Shown in pieces: positions 15,001-28,799 of a stretch of DNA of 64,000 nucleotides; within the stretch, counting starts at the first letter, position 1, and each line of letters begins with the position of its first letter. The position numbers and the translations under genes are program-made. The stretch spans positions 75,001 through 139,000 of the forward strand of contig JABUQX010002701.1 of the NCBI GenBank assembly GCA_015478945.1, given 5' to 3'. The stretch is from Trachelipus rathkii. Taxonomy: Eukaryota; Arthropoda; Malacostraca; Isopoda; Trachelipodidae. The notes beneath the pieces were generated by a model that was given only the letters and a program-made list of their open reading frames with translations, made no database searches and had not been told where the DNA came from.

Positions 15001-17640
15001 AGGTGATATATTGATGTTTAATTAAAAGAGTTAAAAAAAGTGCAAATGGTTAAGTATTGGCGTGCGTATCACAATAGTTCTTGTGAGTCTATATTATAAC
15101 CGCTAGAATAATAGAAACTAAAGGTGATTAGATATTTAATGGGTTAGTGAGATATGGTATGTACTGTGGAGAGCTCCGCTAAAAGTGGCTAGTATAATAC
15201 ATATGGATGGAAGGTATAAATGGATAGGTAAGAGGTATTACACTGAAATTAGAACCTACAATTGAGCTCATATAGTTATATGGGCACAATTATAGAATGT
15301 AACCCCATTCACTGCCGGGCTTATGAGCCAGACAGAAATAAAGCGTGTGAGACTGAATAGTATATGATGATGTTCCTCATACTATCCATCATCCCTCCAC
15401 AGGAACAAATACTAATATGTTTGGAAGCTGATACAGGCGGGAGTTTAAGGTGAGGCGCAACCCCCACCAGAGAGTCTAAGTACATCAGCTACACAGTACG
15501 AGAAAATACAGCATGAAAACAACTAAGCAAATCTCCAAATCTTTCGAAATGTCGGACTAAACCTATGGTGCCACATTCGTCTCCTGGCGATTTCTCCCAC
15601 CCTCGACACAGATTAGACTCAGTATATGCACGCATCCTTTCATTTTTTTGCATTGGAGGAGTGCGCTTCCGGCTCGACTAAGAGCTCTCGCTCCCATAGG
15701 TCTCCAGTTAATCAGAACTTCGCGGTGTGGATCTCGCAGGATCCATCCAATTCTCCGCAAGAATATCCTAGAACCAATCATCAGCAATTCATATTCCTAC
15801 ACACAAAGCAAAATATAACAATATACACTCAAGCATGACCCTCGCGCGACAGCGACTACCAGCTATCTTATACGTATTGTTTCAACTCGTTAACTATTGC
15901 CCATAGGCAAGGGAATAAGATAGACTCATACTAGGTTTATACCGTCAATACTTCGGCTATATGTCCGAGCACTCGATACAGTGTATACTGAGTGATTTGT
16001 GGTGTCGTTGATTCATAAGACCTAATATTACGAACCAGCCATAGTTGTAATTACAGTAGATAGTGGTTAGTATTTTATTGATCATCACGATTTACCTAGG
16101 TGCTAACCAGTCAACGATTAGCTCACTGAATCGTCAATGGGAACAACATTTCCACATTCAATTTGAGTATTTTGTTATTTCTTTCCCTCGTTACCGCATC
16201 TGTCCAACCATTCTCATACAATAGTGATATCACTCCTAGGTATTATGTTCATGAATTTCATTAACTGGGCACGTGTATTATTAACTGTATGTAGTTCTTA
16301 TACAATACACAATATACTCACGTATCTGTGTACAACCTGACCTTCGCTCACAGGCTACCTATCGACAATCTGCCCTTTGATCTCGCGACTCCATTCTCTC
16401 CTATATTATCTTCGATCACACCCCAACTATCATCAAATCTACATTATTCCATTAAATCACAGCAGCTTGTATTTCATTTATAGTATCTTGTCCACCACTA
16501 GTTCCGTATCGGTCCGCGATTTATATTACAATAGGTGGTTGCACCAGTGAATCCTCTCTACATTGATAGCAGAATATATTATGATGTGACATGGATCCAA
16601 TGATATTATGGAAGCCAGCAGCATCCCATTTAAGCCCCACCTAAAAAATGAAGGTAAGAATATATCTTTATTTCAGATAATTTGTATCTTTATTCATTTG
16701 AGAAACATTTTAGTTTGAGATAGAATAAGAACGTCTTGTATAAATAATTAAGCGGTTTTTATGTATGAGAAAATAAAATCTATACTGGATGATTTTTTAA
16801 GATTCAGATATTATTAGGAAATCATTAACCTAAATAGACATTATTTGCTGAGAAATCGAACTTCTACAATTTTTTCGGAATTAATTCACAATCTTGATAA
16901 ATAATTAATACATGGTTTGAGGTCAATATACCTACTAAAATGCACGGAAGACGATATAGTAATAGTATTCGATAAATTTAGTGTAACCTCAACAATGTGG
17001 ATAATTTCTTAAAACCAACATTATTTGTATTCTCTCTAAGAAAAATTGCAGATATATTTTTTCTTGCTCATGCGATCATGAATGAAAACTTTCAAGAAAC
17101 TATATATAAATACATTATTTATTACATACATTTTATTATATTTAGATAAGATTTACTTTGATAATAAGAAGTGAGTATATTTTAGGATAGATTTACTTTA
17201 CATAATTTTATCAAGAAAAAATTATATTTTAGGGGATAAAATATTTGATTAAAATTTTCGCGATGATATAAAGATATACAAGATTAATAATATATCTAAA
17301 TAGAATATAGATGTTTTATCTATCTCCCGACTTAACAAGACCCTAGAAAAATGTTGATTGTTGATCGGTAATTAGATTAGGTAAAAATAATGTATAATAT
17401 TAGTTGGGCGAATGAATTCACCTTTATTTAGTAATAAATTATTTATGTATACTCAAAAGAATTTTTAAAAAATGATTCTAAATGTTAGTTTGATAAAATT
17501 GTTCCCATGGTACAGAAGATTGTCGCAAAAGACTACTATTACATATAACAAAGTTAAATTCTTACTATAAATTAATGTAAAATAGTGGTATATTACCCAT
17601 GCAGGTAAGTAGAAACTAACAATTAATGTTCATAAGAATT
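15001..17640. other. Non-coding sequence, mixed composition
   Basis: From about 15.3 to 16.6 kb the base composition is more balanced than on either side. Overlapping frames on both strands near 15563-15838 are short and share no family motif. I recognise no gene, RNA or mobile element. Confidence 0.35.
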
Positions 17641-17999
17641 TACAATTCTGTAAAGTAGCGCACAGAGAGAGAGAGGCAGGATAGAAGCATGTAAAAAATA
17701 AAGTATTACCAGAGTGTAGAGAGGTTATAACATTTTACAGAGTTATAGTGAAAATAACCTACTATAAGTTATATTTCAAGATGGATCAGTTTAGAAAAAC
17801 GAAAAAATTGAGAAACTATATAAATTGATACAAAAAAATGTCAAAACAGCAGTGTGTATAATATGAACCGAACGTAAAATCGTAACTCCCAATACCAGCT
17901 CATGAAATAAACTTAGACATAACAAGTGACATAAGAACTTGAAAAAACAGCCCAAAAAACACGTTTTTAAGAGGTAAGGAGACAAAACTTAACTGCAAC

Positions 18000-18480
18000 A
18001 GGTCAGGAAGGTGTCTCGATCACAGGAATAAGCGGGCTCTCTCTCAGTGCAGAGTTAAATGCTTGGGCGCCACACAATAATATCCAATTGTTTTAGTGAG
18101 TGGCCTAAACTCGGGTGTTTCCTGCGTAAGTGTGGGCAGATGATAGCATAACGACTCTCGGACGCCACTCGCTCTGAAATCGAGTAGCAGTTGTTCAGCA
18201 GATGCATAGAACGAGCGCAAGAAGAGAATAGTAAGAAGGAGAGACACACTCGCTGCGGGCGTTAGCAAACAGTATGATTCCTGTTTCAGAGCGCAGGTCT
18301 CTGCAGTATGCTCGTGCCCATCTCCTGTTGTGTGAATCACAGAATAGCTGGATTAATAGGTGTGGTGTCTTTGCGAGTAGCTCCGTACCTCAGTAGTCCT
18401 TAATCGTGCGTGCGTGGAGCGCAATATAAGTCTATTATGGAGGTCCACCTCACACATACTCATAATAATCGATTCGCTTT
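18000..18480. other. GC-richer unique-looking island
   Basis: About 480 bases of balanced composition between AT-rich flanks. A 98-codon - frame (18044-18340) and an overlapping 64-codon frame are the only open stretches. Neither shows a recognisable motif or splice-like boundary, so I do not call a gene. Confidence 0.3.
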
Positions 18481-18799
18481 ATAAAACATAGGACTGGGGG
18501 GATGGCGTCAGCTAGCTGATAAGCTGACTCAGTACTATATTAATTTAATAAGTATATAGAACGATAGTGCGTACAGCGAGCTAAGTGGAAAGGGAACGGG
18601 GTAATATATTATATATATATATATTGTATAGTACTAACAGTAAAATATCAGAATTGACATGAACTACTGAGCCATAACGACTGCACGTTGGATACATGAA
18701 GCCTAGGAACTTGCTTGAGAGTAGAAACGCAACAACCAGGATAGTCGGAAGAGCAGGAGGATATAGGAACACGTAGACTCCATTACAGTGGGCCAGATT

Positions 18800-20690
18800 C
18801 ACACACACAGGTAGCATCGAACGGAACACGAACGCACTTCACACAATCCATGAAAAGAGACGAAACAGACTGAGTGGCAAGATAGGAAAGGAGGTTTATG
18901 AAGGAGGCGGGAAAAAAAGGAGCGTAGCTCCACAAACAAGACCAGACATGGACTTAGAGAAGTATGATGTATAAGTGACCGCGAAGCAAACGAAGAGTGA
19001 GATAACTCGCAAAATAGAGAGTTAAACTCTTCAAGTTAATAGAGTAACCAGCAGAGAAGAGGGAAACCATAACATCAACACAAGAAATGGAATAACATTA
19101 AAAGAAGAGACCCATGACGTCTTCGAAGGGAGAAAAGATCTGCGATTAGAGTGGGTTATATAGCATGAAGAATAGAGTAAATGTTATTGTTCGATTAGAA
19201 GAAAGAGTTATAACTACAGATGTAGAATGAATTATGGACGTGTAACTTAACGTGTTTAACATGGATGATACAATCACGAGAAACAACACAACATTGTTGT
19301 CAGCCTATACACACCACACAAATTCGAGCACGAAAATTACCAGACACAGACACAACATTATGCAAGAATTAGTTTAGGTCCAAGGCTGCCTTATTCTAGA
19401 GTGCATGAGCGAACTGCTGTTGATAGGTAAATCTTATCAAAAATGGATTAAGTGTAGAAATAGATAAAAAGAATAGATTGTAGAAGTGAACGAATAGGAG
19501 TGTGATTTTAATTGATGCAATTTGTTCTGAAAAAAAGGTCATAATAATTGATAACAGTTAGACAAGGAAAAGATTGAAAGATAGGACAATGAACCTGAAT
19601 AACTAAGATCTCTATTTTATTAGGTATAAGATAACTTTTAAACCGTCCCACAGCAGCTGCTATGATGAACGAATAATGATATATATGGAAAATCAGAGAT
19701 GAGATTATCACTATGAAAGAAGTGATACCGTATACCGTTGAGAGGAGAGTTAAAAGCAACAGAGATTTCTCGTTAGCATCGCACATTATTAAGAATACTC
19801 GAAATAAAGATATTAGTAGATCCATCAACATGCGAAACGATTCAAAACTAAAGGACATGTTCCCAGGACCTGAGATGATAAAGGATAAAGAGCTGAAAAG
19901 TGCGTAGGAGTAAGAACGAGAATAGATCAAGAAAGATGTGATTATCGGCAATAACGCATCTGAGAAGAGAAGATGTAGTTTTCGAAGTCTAATCCTGTAC
20001 TTCTTATAAGAAACGAGAGAAGTTAAAACTAAAAATTTAAAAGATATATCGTTAATAATTATAGAAGAGAGGTAGAGCTAAAGCCAGCTCAACGATCACT
20101 ATTATCAAGCTAGCAATGCAGAAAAGAAAATCAAAAGTAGAGCGCCACAGTATAGAGTACCAAGACTAAAGAAGTGGAGCCGAGAGAGTGTCGAAAGGAG
20201 ATAGAAAGGTGAGCAGGCAACGGCATAAGAGCCGAGTTAATTACCTAAGCAAAGATAGATGTCGCATTTCGAACAGCAAAATTTACATAGAGCCTATATC
20301 CCGCAAATCAGCCAGAGCGAAGAGGCACCATCAGAACAGAAGATACAGTACAATTTCTATACGTGTAAAGACTCAAATGAAGAAAGATGTAGAACTAAAC
20401 GAGTCTATGGGAAATTTTATTACAAGCATAATCATACATTAAAATCATTTTGATGGGAAGGATACGAGATATAAGAGGCGATAGGCGTAAACCTCTCTCC
20501 ATAAAGCCAACTCTAAATAGGTAGTAGTTGAGACATGAGAAAGGTTTTTATATGAAAGAGAAGTGTATTAAGAGCAGATAAGAGACCTGACAGTAGTCAC
20601 AGTACTGTCAGGAGTAGAAGTACAATAAAGTAGGAGAGAAGAAAGTGTAGTGCAAAGAATCACAGTTGATGCACTAGTCGAAGATTTTAT
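18800..20690 (+). other. Purine-rich block on the + strand
   Basis: Roughly 1.9 kb in which A and G strongly outnumber pyrimidines on the + strand, with many GAGA, AAGA and GGAG words. It resembles a heavily eroded GA microsatellite. Lys/Arg/Ser-rich + frames (for example 20188-20442) are a by-product of the bias. No gene called. Confidence 0.5.
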
Positions 20691-20719
20691 AGTGAGTATT
20701 TAAAAATTTATCAGTACTT

Positions 20720-20882
20720 TACATATATTATATACATATATAACAATAATATTAATAAAGTAAAATATATATAATAAATAAAAGATATATAATAATATAA
20801 TGAAATATAATATAGATAGTATATATATATATATATGATATATAATATAATAAAATATATATGATGTTAATATAATATATAT

Positions 20883-20931
<49 letters not shown>

Positions 20932-21122
20932 ATATATATATAAATAGATATAATATATATAATATATATAATATATATATATTAAATATAAATATTATAT
21001 TATAATATTAATATAGATATATATATAATTAATATTATATATATATGTATATTAAATATTAAATATAATATATTATTAATATAATAAGATAATACTATGA
21101 TATTAGTAATATAATTATATAT

Positions 21123-21159
<37 letters not shown>

Positions 21160-21745
21160 TATATATATATTATTATATTATAATTAATATATAATTATAT
21201 ATATTAAATATTATAAGTATATAATATATATATATATATATTAATTAATAATTATAGATATATAATTATATTCATTATCTATGTGTGAATAAAAAATTAT
21301 AATAATATATAATTACAATTGTAATTATGTAAGTTTAATTATTGTATAAAAATGGATTATATTTGTATTATATTATTATAATGATTATATATATATATAT
21401 ATATATAGTTTATTATATCTATCTTAATGAAGTAGTTGTTGAAAATTTCTCATATTAAATTAATATATATTATAACGTAATTTATCACAAAAAAATGATT
21501 GTAATATACTACTATTCATTGAGATTAAAAACTCTAATGAAGAACTATGTGAAACAGTATATATGTGAGATAGAATAGAATATATAGACATTAATTTAAT
21601 TATATATATAAGAATATTATATATATATAATAATTATAAATATATAGATAATATTATATATATATTAATAATATAATATATATAATATAATATATATATA
21701 TAAATATATATAGATATATATATAATTAATAATATTAGAAATATA

Positions 21746-21778
<33 letters not shown>

Positions 21779-21945
21779 TACATATAAAATTATATATATT
21801 ATAATATAGAATATAGAAATTAATATAATATTATTATATATAATAGATATATATATATATTAATTATATAAATATTAAATGATTAAATATATAGAATAAT
21901 AATTTTAAATTAAAAAAAAAAAATTGAATAGTGAAATGATAAAAT
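20720..21945. repeat. A/T-only desert with TA arrays
   Basis: About 1.2 kb of nearly pure A and T, with long TA runs (for example 21127-21155 and 21755-21778) and AATATTA words. The block near 21280-21600 is slightly more complex. No coding potential. Confidence 0.9.
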
Positions 21946-22179
21946 AATATGTAAGTTAATATTATAAATATCCTACAATAAAATATTAACATAGGTACAT
22001 GGGAAATTCCATAAATATAGGATATAAAGGACCAACGACTAAAATATTCAGTGTAGCTAGATGAGTGATAAAAACCTACTCGTGAATATAATTATTAGTT
22101 TGATCCCACCCCTCACGTTAACTATATAATATATATAATAATATTTACTACTTAAGGATTTATATAAAGATGATATATG

Positions 22180-22640
22180 GAACTACTTTATTAGTAATGC
22201 TATCATAAGTGACCCGTATATAGATAAGGGTCTGAAAACCCGCCTGAGCCCGGTACCTACTCAGTGCGGCAACCGATGCACGTACGTAATGACATACAGA
22301 AAGCAAAATCGCTCTAGTCATATGACAATATAATACTGGAAAGGGTATAGTACCCGGTCAAAACGGCTCAGTTAGTAATAAACCGCGCTTAAGCGCCGGC
22401 GCTATGCTCAAGACTCACAATATAGGCTCAATAGCTATAAGACATAGTACGTGACAAACAGGTATACTAGAGTAATGTTAACTTGATAAACAGCAGTAGG
22501 ACTCACAATAACTATAACGATTTAGCGTATACCCCACTAGGGAAAATATCTCAAAAGGGGGCTCTCAAATCAGCTCCCCTCCAAGAGTGGGTACTGTACC
22601 TCATAAACGAAAAACCACTAGTAAAGTAGCAGAAGAGCCT
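22180..22640. other. GC-richer island between AT tracts
   Basis: About 450 bases with GC well above the flanks. It holds short self-complementary words (GCGCTTAAGCGCCGGCGC near 22386) and runs such as AAAAGGGGG. No frame, RNA or transposon end recognised. Confidence 0.35.
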
Positions 22641-23860
22641 ATGGAATGTATAGTATATATAAGATATATAATATATATTATAGATAGAGAGAGATATATA
22701 TTATTAGTAATAGAATATATATATGACTATATATATTATAGAGATATAAGTATATAATATTCAAGAAGTTACGATCCTACACTTATTAGTGTTATTAACT
22801 TTCCTTATTTCTTGTTAATAGAGAAAATAATAAGATTCGATATTCTTCTAAAATTTCATAGAAACTTAGAATAATATATTATCTATGAATTCTATTATAA
22901 GTGACGAACTAAATTGTTGACATAATATGAGAAGAAAATATAGTATGTCGATTAATAATATATATAAAGGATAATTATATAAAATCAATTATAAAACGAA
23001 TATAAAAGTGATATAAGAATCACGTTGCCATATGTAAATAATGGGCTATGACTCATTTTAAAGATTTTTTGATGGGCTTTAATTCAATACATAACATGAG
23101 ATATAATATTTTTTTTTCATAGTGTAAACTACGCTATATTAAAGCCAAAATTGTAATTTTTTTACAAGCAGTTGTTTTTATGATTTCACTATAGAATCTG
23201 TAAAGTTAACCGTTATTTTAAAAAATAATAATAAATATTATTAAAAATAAACATTTATTTTTTTATACAAATTGCTTTTTTTCAAGCACGAGTTAGAAAA
23301 TTTCATGTTATAAATTCTCATTCTTCAATAAGGAATGTGATAGGTAACATGCAAAAAATAACATATTTATATAAACTACAACATGTAGAAATAAACAATT
23401 ATTTTATCAAATGTACTAAGTCCACACAAGTTTCTAGATTCACTATTACCACGCTCACCGCCTCTAGCCTCCAACTAATTGTGCCATAACATATAGGATT
23501 GCGTTATTCTGTCACACTTTGAGAAAACACATGCTAATAGATGTGACAATATACTACTTACATACTATATATATTCAACATACATTATAGCAAGTCATTT
23601 CCTAAAAATAGCCTATTTGGGCTAGCCTTTGATATTAAACTACAGTCATATTCTCTCGTTGAGAAAACGTAGAGCTATTATAAAATGCATACGACTATTA
23701 AATAATGTTACTATATGAAATCTATGATAAATGGCCTTGGCAATAGCAACAATCGGATTCCTCCTAAATTTTCATGTGCACGGCAGATTTCCTGATTGAG
23801 AGCTCCCTGAATCACACCGTCTATGGAGAGCAATTATATATACCTTAGACTCATATTAGT
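22640..23860. other. AT-rich non-coding sequence
   Basis: It opens with a short TA/GATA tract (about 22650-22760) and continues as AT-rich DNA with A and T homopolymers near 23120 and 23270. Nothing else supported. Confidence 0.4.
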
Positions 23861-24499
23861 CTTTTGAACTTCAAAACCTTAGTATTAATAAAAAGGAATA
23901 ACTACTATATTTCTCTATAAGCAAAAACGTGAAAGGTTTAATTAAGATATAATTATCTCATTATAATTAACTGTGATCCATCTATTTTGTTCCTGCCCGG
24001 CAATCTCTTCTAGTGTCTGTTACAAACCGTTCTTATGGACTGTCTGGTATGAGTATCTAGTTTCAAATAATCTTCATAAGGCTGTCTAAGCTTGTCTGTT
24101 ATTCATCAGCTCTTAACACTGGCATGCTCGTAAGATTAAACTCTATGTTAGTATCTCTCACAGGCTAAGGTCTATATTATCATCACTCGATCTTATATCT
24201 AACTCCTTTGTCGGTTTCATAACTTGTCTTGTGGCTGTCTCTAATGTCTTATGAGTCTTTTCATAAAACGTCTTATGATAGTGAGAAGTGTTATGATTTT
24301 CTGTTTCAATAACTGTTTTAGATGGGCTGTCTTTCTGTATTGCTATAACTAGTTCTTCTTGTGGTAATGATCTTCCTTCCAGGTTCTGAAAGAGTCATTA
24401 TATTTTTCATTACTCATTTGCTAAGCTATATTTTATTACTACTCATGAGTTAAGCTCTTGTCTATTTTCACTATGTTTAATTCTATGCATCCGCCATAT

Positions 24500-24890
24500 T
24501 ATATAGCTTCATGCTCTCTCTCTTCTCTACTCATCTCCTCTCTCTCCCCTTCTCTATTCTTCATCTCTCTCTCCTTTACTACTCTACTCTCTCTATTTCC
24601 GCTATCATCGCTCTATTCTTAATATCATTACTACCCACATGCTAACTACACATCACTCACAACTACAATCACTACACACATACATACACTAACACATCAC
24701 AGTGTCGGTACTCCAGTTATAATATGCGTAGACTATCCTTCTCATTGTGAAAGATGTGAGATATGTGTACGAACACCAAACCGATCCGTGTAGTATCAAA
24801 GTGAGGTGGAAGAGATGAGATAGCGCGAGAAGAGAAAGTGATTCACAGAGACGAGAGAGAGAGATGTAAGATAACCCAAGTGGATAGAAG
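24500..24890. repeat. Degenerate CT then CA repeats, followed by GT and GA repeats (imperfect foldback)
   Basis: A CT-rich tract (24505-24600) is followed by a CA-rich tract (24640-24700), a short unique centre near 24730, then GTG-type and GAGA-type tracts (24755-24870). The second half is roughly the reverse complement, in composition, of the first, so the region could fold back. The match is one of repeat class and not of exact sequence. Confidence 0.6.
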
Positions 24891-24984
24891 ATGAAAAGTT
24901 CCTGTCAACCCAAAACGCTGTATAGCTACTGACACAGTTAGTTATATTAGGGATTATAATAGGATAACATATATAACTATATTA

Positions 24985-25190
24985 ACGATACGATGTATAT
25001 GAATATTATATATATATATACTAAATATATTATATTATATATATATATATATTATATATATAATAAATAGTATAAATAATATATATATATATATATAATA
25101 TAAGAGATATGATTAATAATATATATAATATATAATATAATATATATATATATATATATATATTAATAATTATAATACTATTAATAATTA
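24985..25190. repeat. TA microsatellite array
   Basis: About 200 bases of TA runs with single-base interruptions. Confidence 0.9.
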
Positions 25191-25199
25191 TATAATTAG

Positions 25200-28120
25200 A
25201 GTACATGAAGATATATTAATATGTTGGTGAGTTAGATGTATGGATGAGTGAGTGGCGTGCTATATGATAGCCTATAACGGCCTGTGAGGGACTTAGGGTG
25301 AATAGAAGTGTATATACATATACACTAAACACCTGTGATCACACAAATTTCATCTGACTATATTAGTGCTAAGTAAAGGGGTTATATATTTAGCAATAAT
25401 AATACCTGCAAGAATAATCAATAATGAACAATTATATATAATTATATATATAATAGGCGCTGTGCTATTCATAACGAACGGGTGTAAGGATGAGTAGGCA
25501 GCAAAGATACTGAGCGGAATAATATAGTACCAAACGCGTACGCAGACACTGATAGTGCATAAAATAAAAAATAAAGAAGAAGATTGTGCAAAACTAGAGA
25601 AATAATGATAAGTTGAGATTTTGGTCTAGACATTTAATCTTAGAGGATTTCAAAATCGCAAACACACAAATGTTAGCAAGAATAAAAATTTCAAAATAAC
25701 GCACAGCTACGGAAGATAAAAACGATATCCGGGAGGAACTCTAAAGAAAAAATAGAAATATGAGGCCAATGGAATCCAACTCTGGCAAGGAACTTGATAG
25801 GTTATCGGAATAATGGATCTAATCAGCTAGATCAGGAAGTAGTAAAAGTCCCGATGACACAACTATATGCATACTGTCTTCGTCTCTGTGCTATACTATC
25901 TATAATCCCTCGATACTTGCATATGCCTACTCTTCTTATAGTATATTAGTCATGAAATAAAGCGTCAGACATGTCTTACTTGCAACTACTTTTCATACTT
26001 TTCAACTACTATGAGTGAAAGAAAGTGAAGCAATCTTTCACAAAAAATAAATCTTTAGATACAAATAAGCTATATTGATTCATATCATTATCTCTCATAC
26101 ACGAAACAAGTAAATGTTAACTAATATTTGAAAAAAAATTAGATTTAAGTGATGCCCATATAAACAACAGTTGGACATTTATGCAAACTATTATACAGAG
26201 TGGGGCAGCACACAGACACGGCTGTTAAGACAACTACAAACAACAACACAAGCATCAACAACTGTATAACTTGTCAAGCAATGTAAAGCAGGCCTGTGAT
26301 CTAATATATAGATATAGTAAAGAATAAAAAGCTGGGAAGCTAACCAATATAGTAATAATAAAATATAAATAATATATCATAATAATTATAGTAATAATAT
26401 AGATTAGATAAGATGATAATATATATATTATATATATATATAAAAGATATATGATTGTGTATATTATTAGGTAGAAAGTACCAAATAGATGAAACCTAAG
26501 AGAAAAAGAGGCCAGATACTCGATTAACCGATAGAAAACCGTATACCCTAGTGTAATTGCAGAGATACCGATACCTTTAGATAAGCCGATACCAAGATTA
26601 CTTTAATTAATAGATATAGTAAATACTTACAGTAATAAGATATTAAGAACATTTGTGTCTACTGCTAAGGGACATTATCAAAGAATTGCTAATTACCCTG
26701 TACATAACTAAATAACTTAGTCATTATATATATATTCATTATTTGGTTGTGAACACAAGTGATAATTAATAATGAGTTTAAATGAAACATCTCAACTGAA
26801 AGAGTACTTGGTGAAGGCTCTCAACTCAGTGGTGACAAAAAAAGTAATATAAATAGCGTGTTATCTATGTTTGTTTATTTAAAAAAAAATATTCCATTCC
26901 ACTATTGCAGAGTCTAGAGATAATAGATGCAGAAAGTTTAACCTACTAAGGCGTTCTTATTAGTGTTTAAGGAAATATGATATACAAGCATATACAAGTG
27001 AAGAGTCTAATAAAGTAGCTACAAGAATAGTATGGAAAGAATAAAAACAGATAGGATAGAATGAACGCAAGGACACCACTCTCAAGTAAAGACCGCAAAG
27101 ATTATATAATAATAAAAACTTAATTACTACAAAACATGACATAATAAAAAAATATTTCCTTTATTAAGATAGATATCATTCAATATCTCAAATTCAAAAA
27201 AATTCAATCAAAATTGTGATGCAAAAAACATTAAGCTTTCACTAGTATCTGATAGCGTAGAGAACGATTCCATTTTTTGGAGTAGATAGAATGAGTAAAA
27301 ATATATAGGGTTATTACTAATTTTCCTTACCTAAAGACCGTATCACATTAAATACGACTCTCTCTCGGACTGTATGATAGAGAGGTGCTGAATAATTATT
27401 TACCTGCAAGCACTGTAATTATAATAATGAGAAAACCTTATGGCCCATTTCATGCCAACCGACGAATAATGAAAGATAATCTCTTTCTATGTAAAAAGCT
27501 AGACATCTCATGTGTATTTCGTAAGCCTCATTCCTACTATTCACAGACTACAAATTTGAGAATTATCTTTGAAGAGCTCCTTGTAGTAATGACGATGTAT
27601 CTCGTTCAGTTTTTTACGATGAGGTTCTATACCTGGTGAGTGATTACCTTTTGAGGTGAATGATAAGATGAGTTATACAATTGCATAATTCGAGCCATGA
27701 ACTTATTAAAAGTAGACTAAAGCAATATCCAATCCTCTATACTTATACAGATAGGAGTTTATTATTGCTGGATTTAAATAGCCACCATCGTCACTATCAG
27801 TATTGTTGCCAGGGGTTGCTGCCAGTAATAAATGCGAGTTCATTATTATCACTAACTTCTATTTTCTTCATCTATTATATTTTTTTTTTTTTATTATTTT
27901 TTTATATTTTTTTATTTTTTTTTTTATTTATTTTATTTTGTATCAAGCGTATACAAGGTATACTTCCATCAGTAGTTATAGCTATTTTAATGTATACTTA
28001 TTTCATAGGTGAGTAATATAGTATAGATAAATAATATAAATATAATAGTATATATATAATATATTTAATGGCAATAGGGATATTTTAAATATAACGATAA
28101 GACTCAAAAAAGAAACTAGA
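25200..28120. other. AT-rich non-coding sequence with minor TA and T tracts
   Basis: No gene seen. It includes a TA-rich patch at 26355-26450 and a T-rich tract at about 27876-27945, which produces a spurious Phe/Leu/Ile-rich + frame (27681-28016). That frame should not be read as a membrane protein. Confidence 0.45.
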
Positions 28121-28146
28121 TCAATTTACTGAGCGATACAGGTTCT

Positions 28147-28182
28147 GAGTCATTCGTTCTGATTGAAACGACAGTTGCCCAT
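28147..28182. repeat. Short copy of a motif also found at 46,309-46,342
   Basis: GAGTCATTCGTTCTGATTG is followed a few bases later by ACAGTT. The second site has the same string with one substitution, again followed by ACAGTT. On the - strand, the neighbouring bases (28183-28212) read TAGTTCAATTGGTAGAG, which resembles the A-box half of a tRNA gene. I see no B box or full cloverleaf, so a tRNA-derived SINE fragment is possible but unproven. Confidence 0.35.
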
Positions 28183-28799
28183 CTCTACCAATTGAACTAA
28201 AACACTTATGGGAGAATTTATAATTTAATTTAGAAAAATCATTAAAACTTGCAAATTGAAAAATATAAAATAAAATAAATAAATAATATTTCAAAAACCC
28301 TTAGAAAGTTTCGCGGAAACATATAAAAATGATTATATATATGAAGAAAAAAAAAATTTTAACCAATCAAATTATTATTTTAATAAATTTAAGATATTTA
28401 CAGTATTTAAAATATTCAAATTGTTTCTTTTTTTCTCTTAAAAAAGTTTCCTCCCACATTGAGACAAAAATACAAAAACAAAAATAACAAAATCTGAGTG
28501 AAATGTAATGCTATAATTGTTTAGCAACACTATTATACACCGTCATGAAGAATAGAATAAAATGGAATCATAACGAATAGCTCCGGTAAACTCCCGGAAA
28601 TCAGTGTGAAAACCGCAGGTGCTATCAGACAAAGCATGCAACAAATTCTACTTACACCTCTGCAAACGCTATGTTAATGTTTAATTTAATATGCTCTCTC
28701 TCCAGTGTCACCGCCGCTCTGTGACGGGAGAAATCAGAAAAACGGCCCCCATACTTCAGAGCAGTGGAGAGTCGGTCTGCATGAAGACCGCGATACAAA

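Noticed and set aside
27681..28016. Apparent multi-pass membrane protein frame
   Set aside because: The hydrophobic stretch is a T homopolymer-rich tract; there is no other coding evidence.
28183..28212. tRNA gene on the minus strand
   Set aside because: Only an A-box-like string is present; no B box, acceptor stem or anticodon arm could be assembled.
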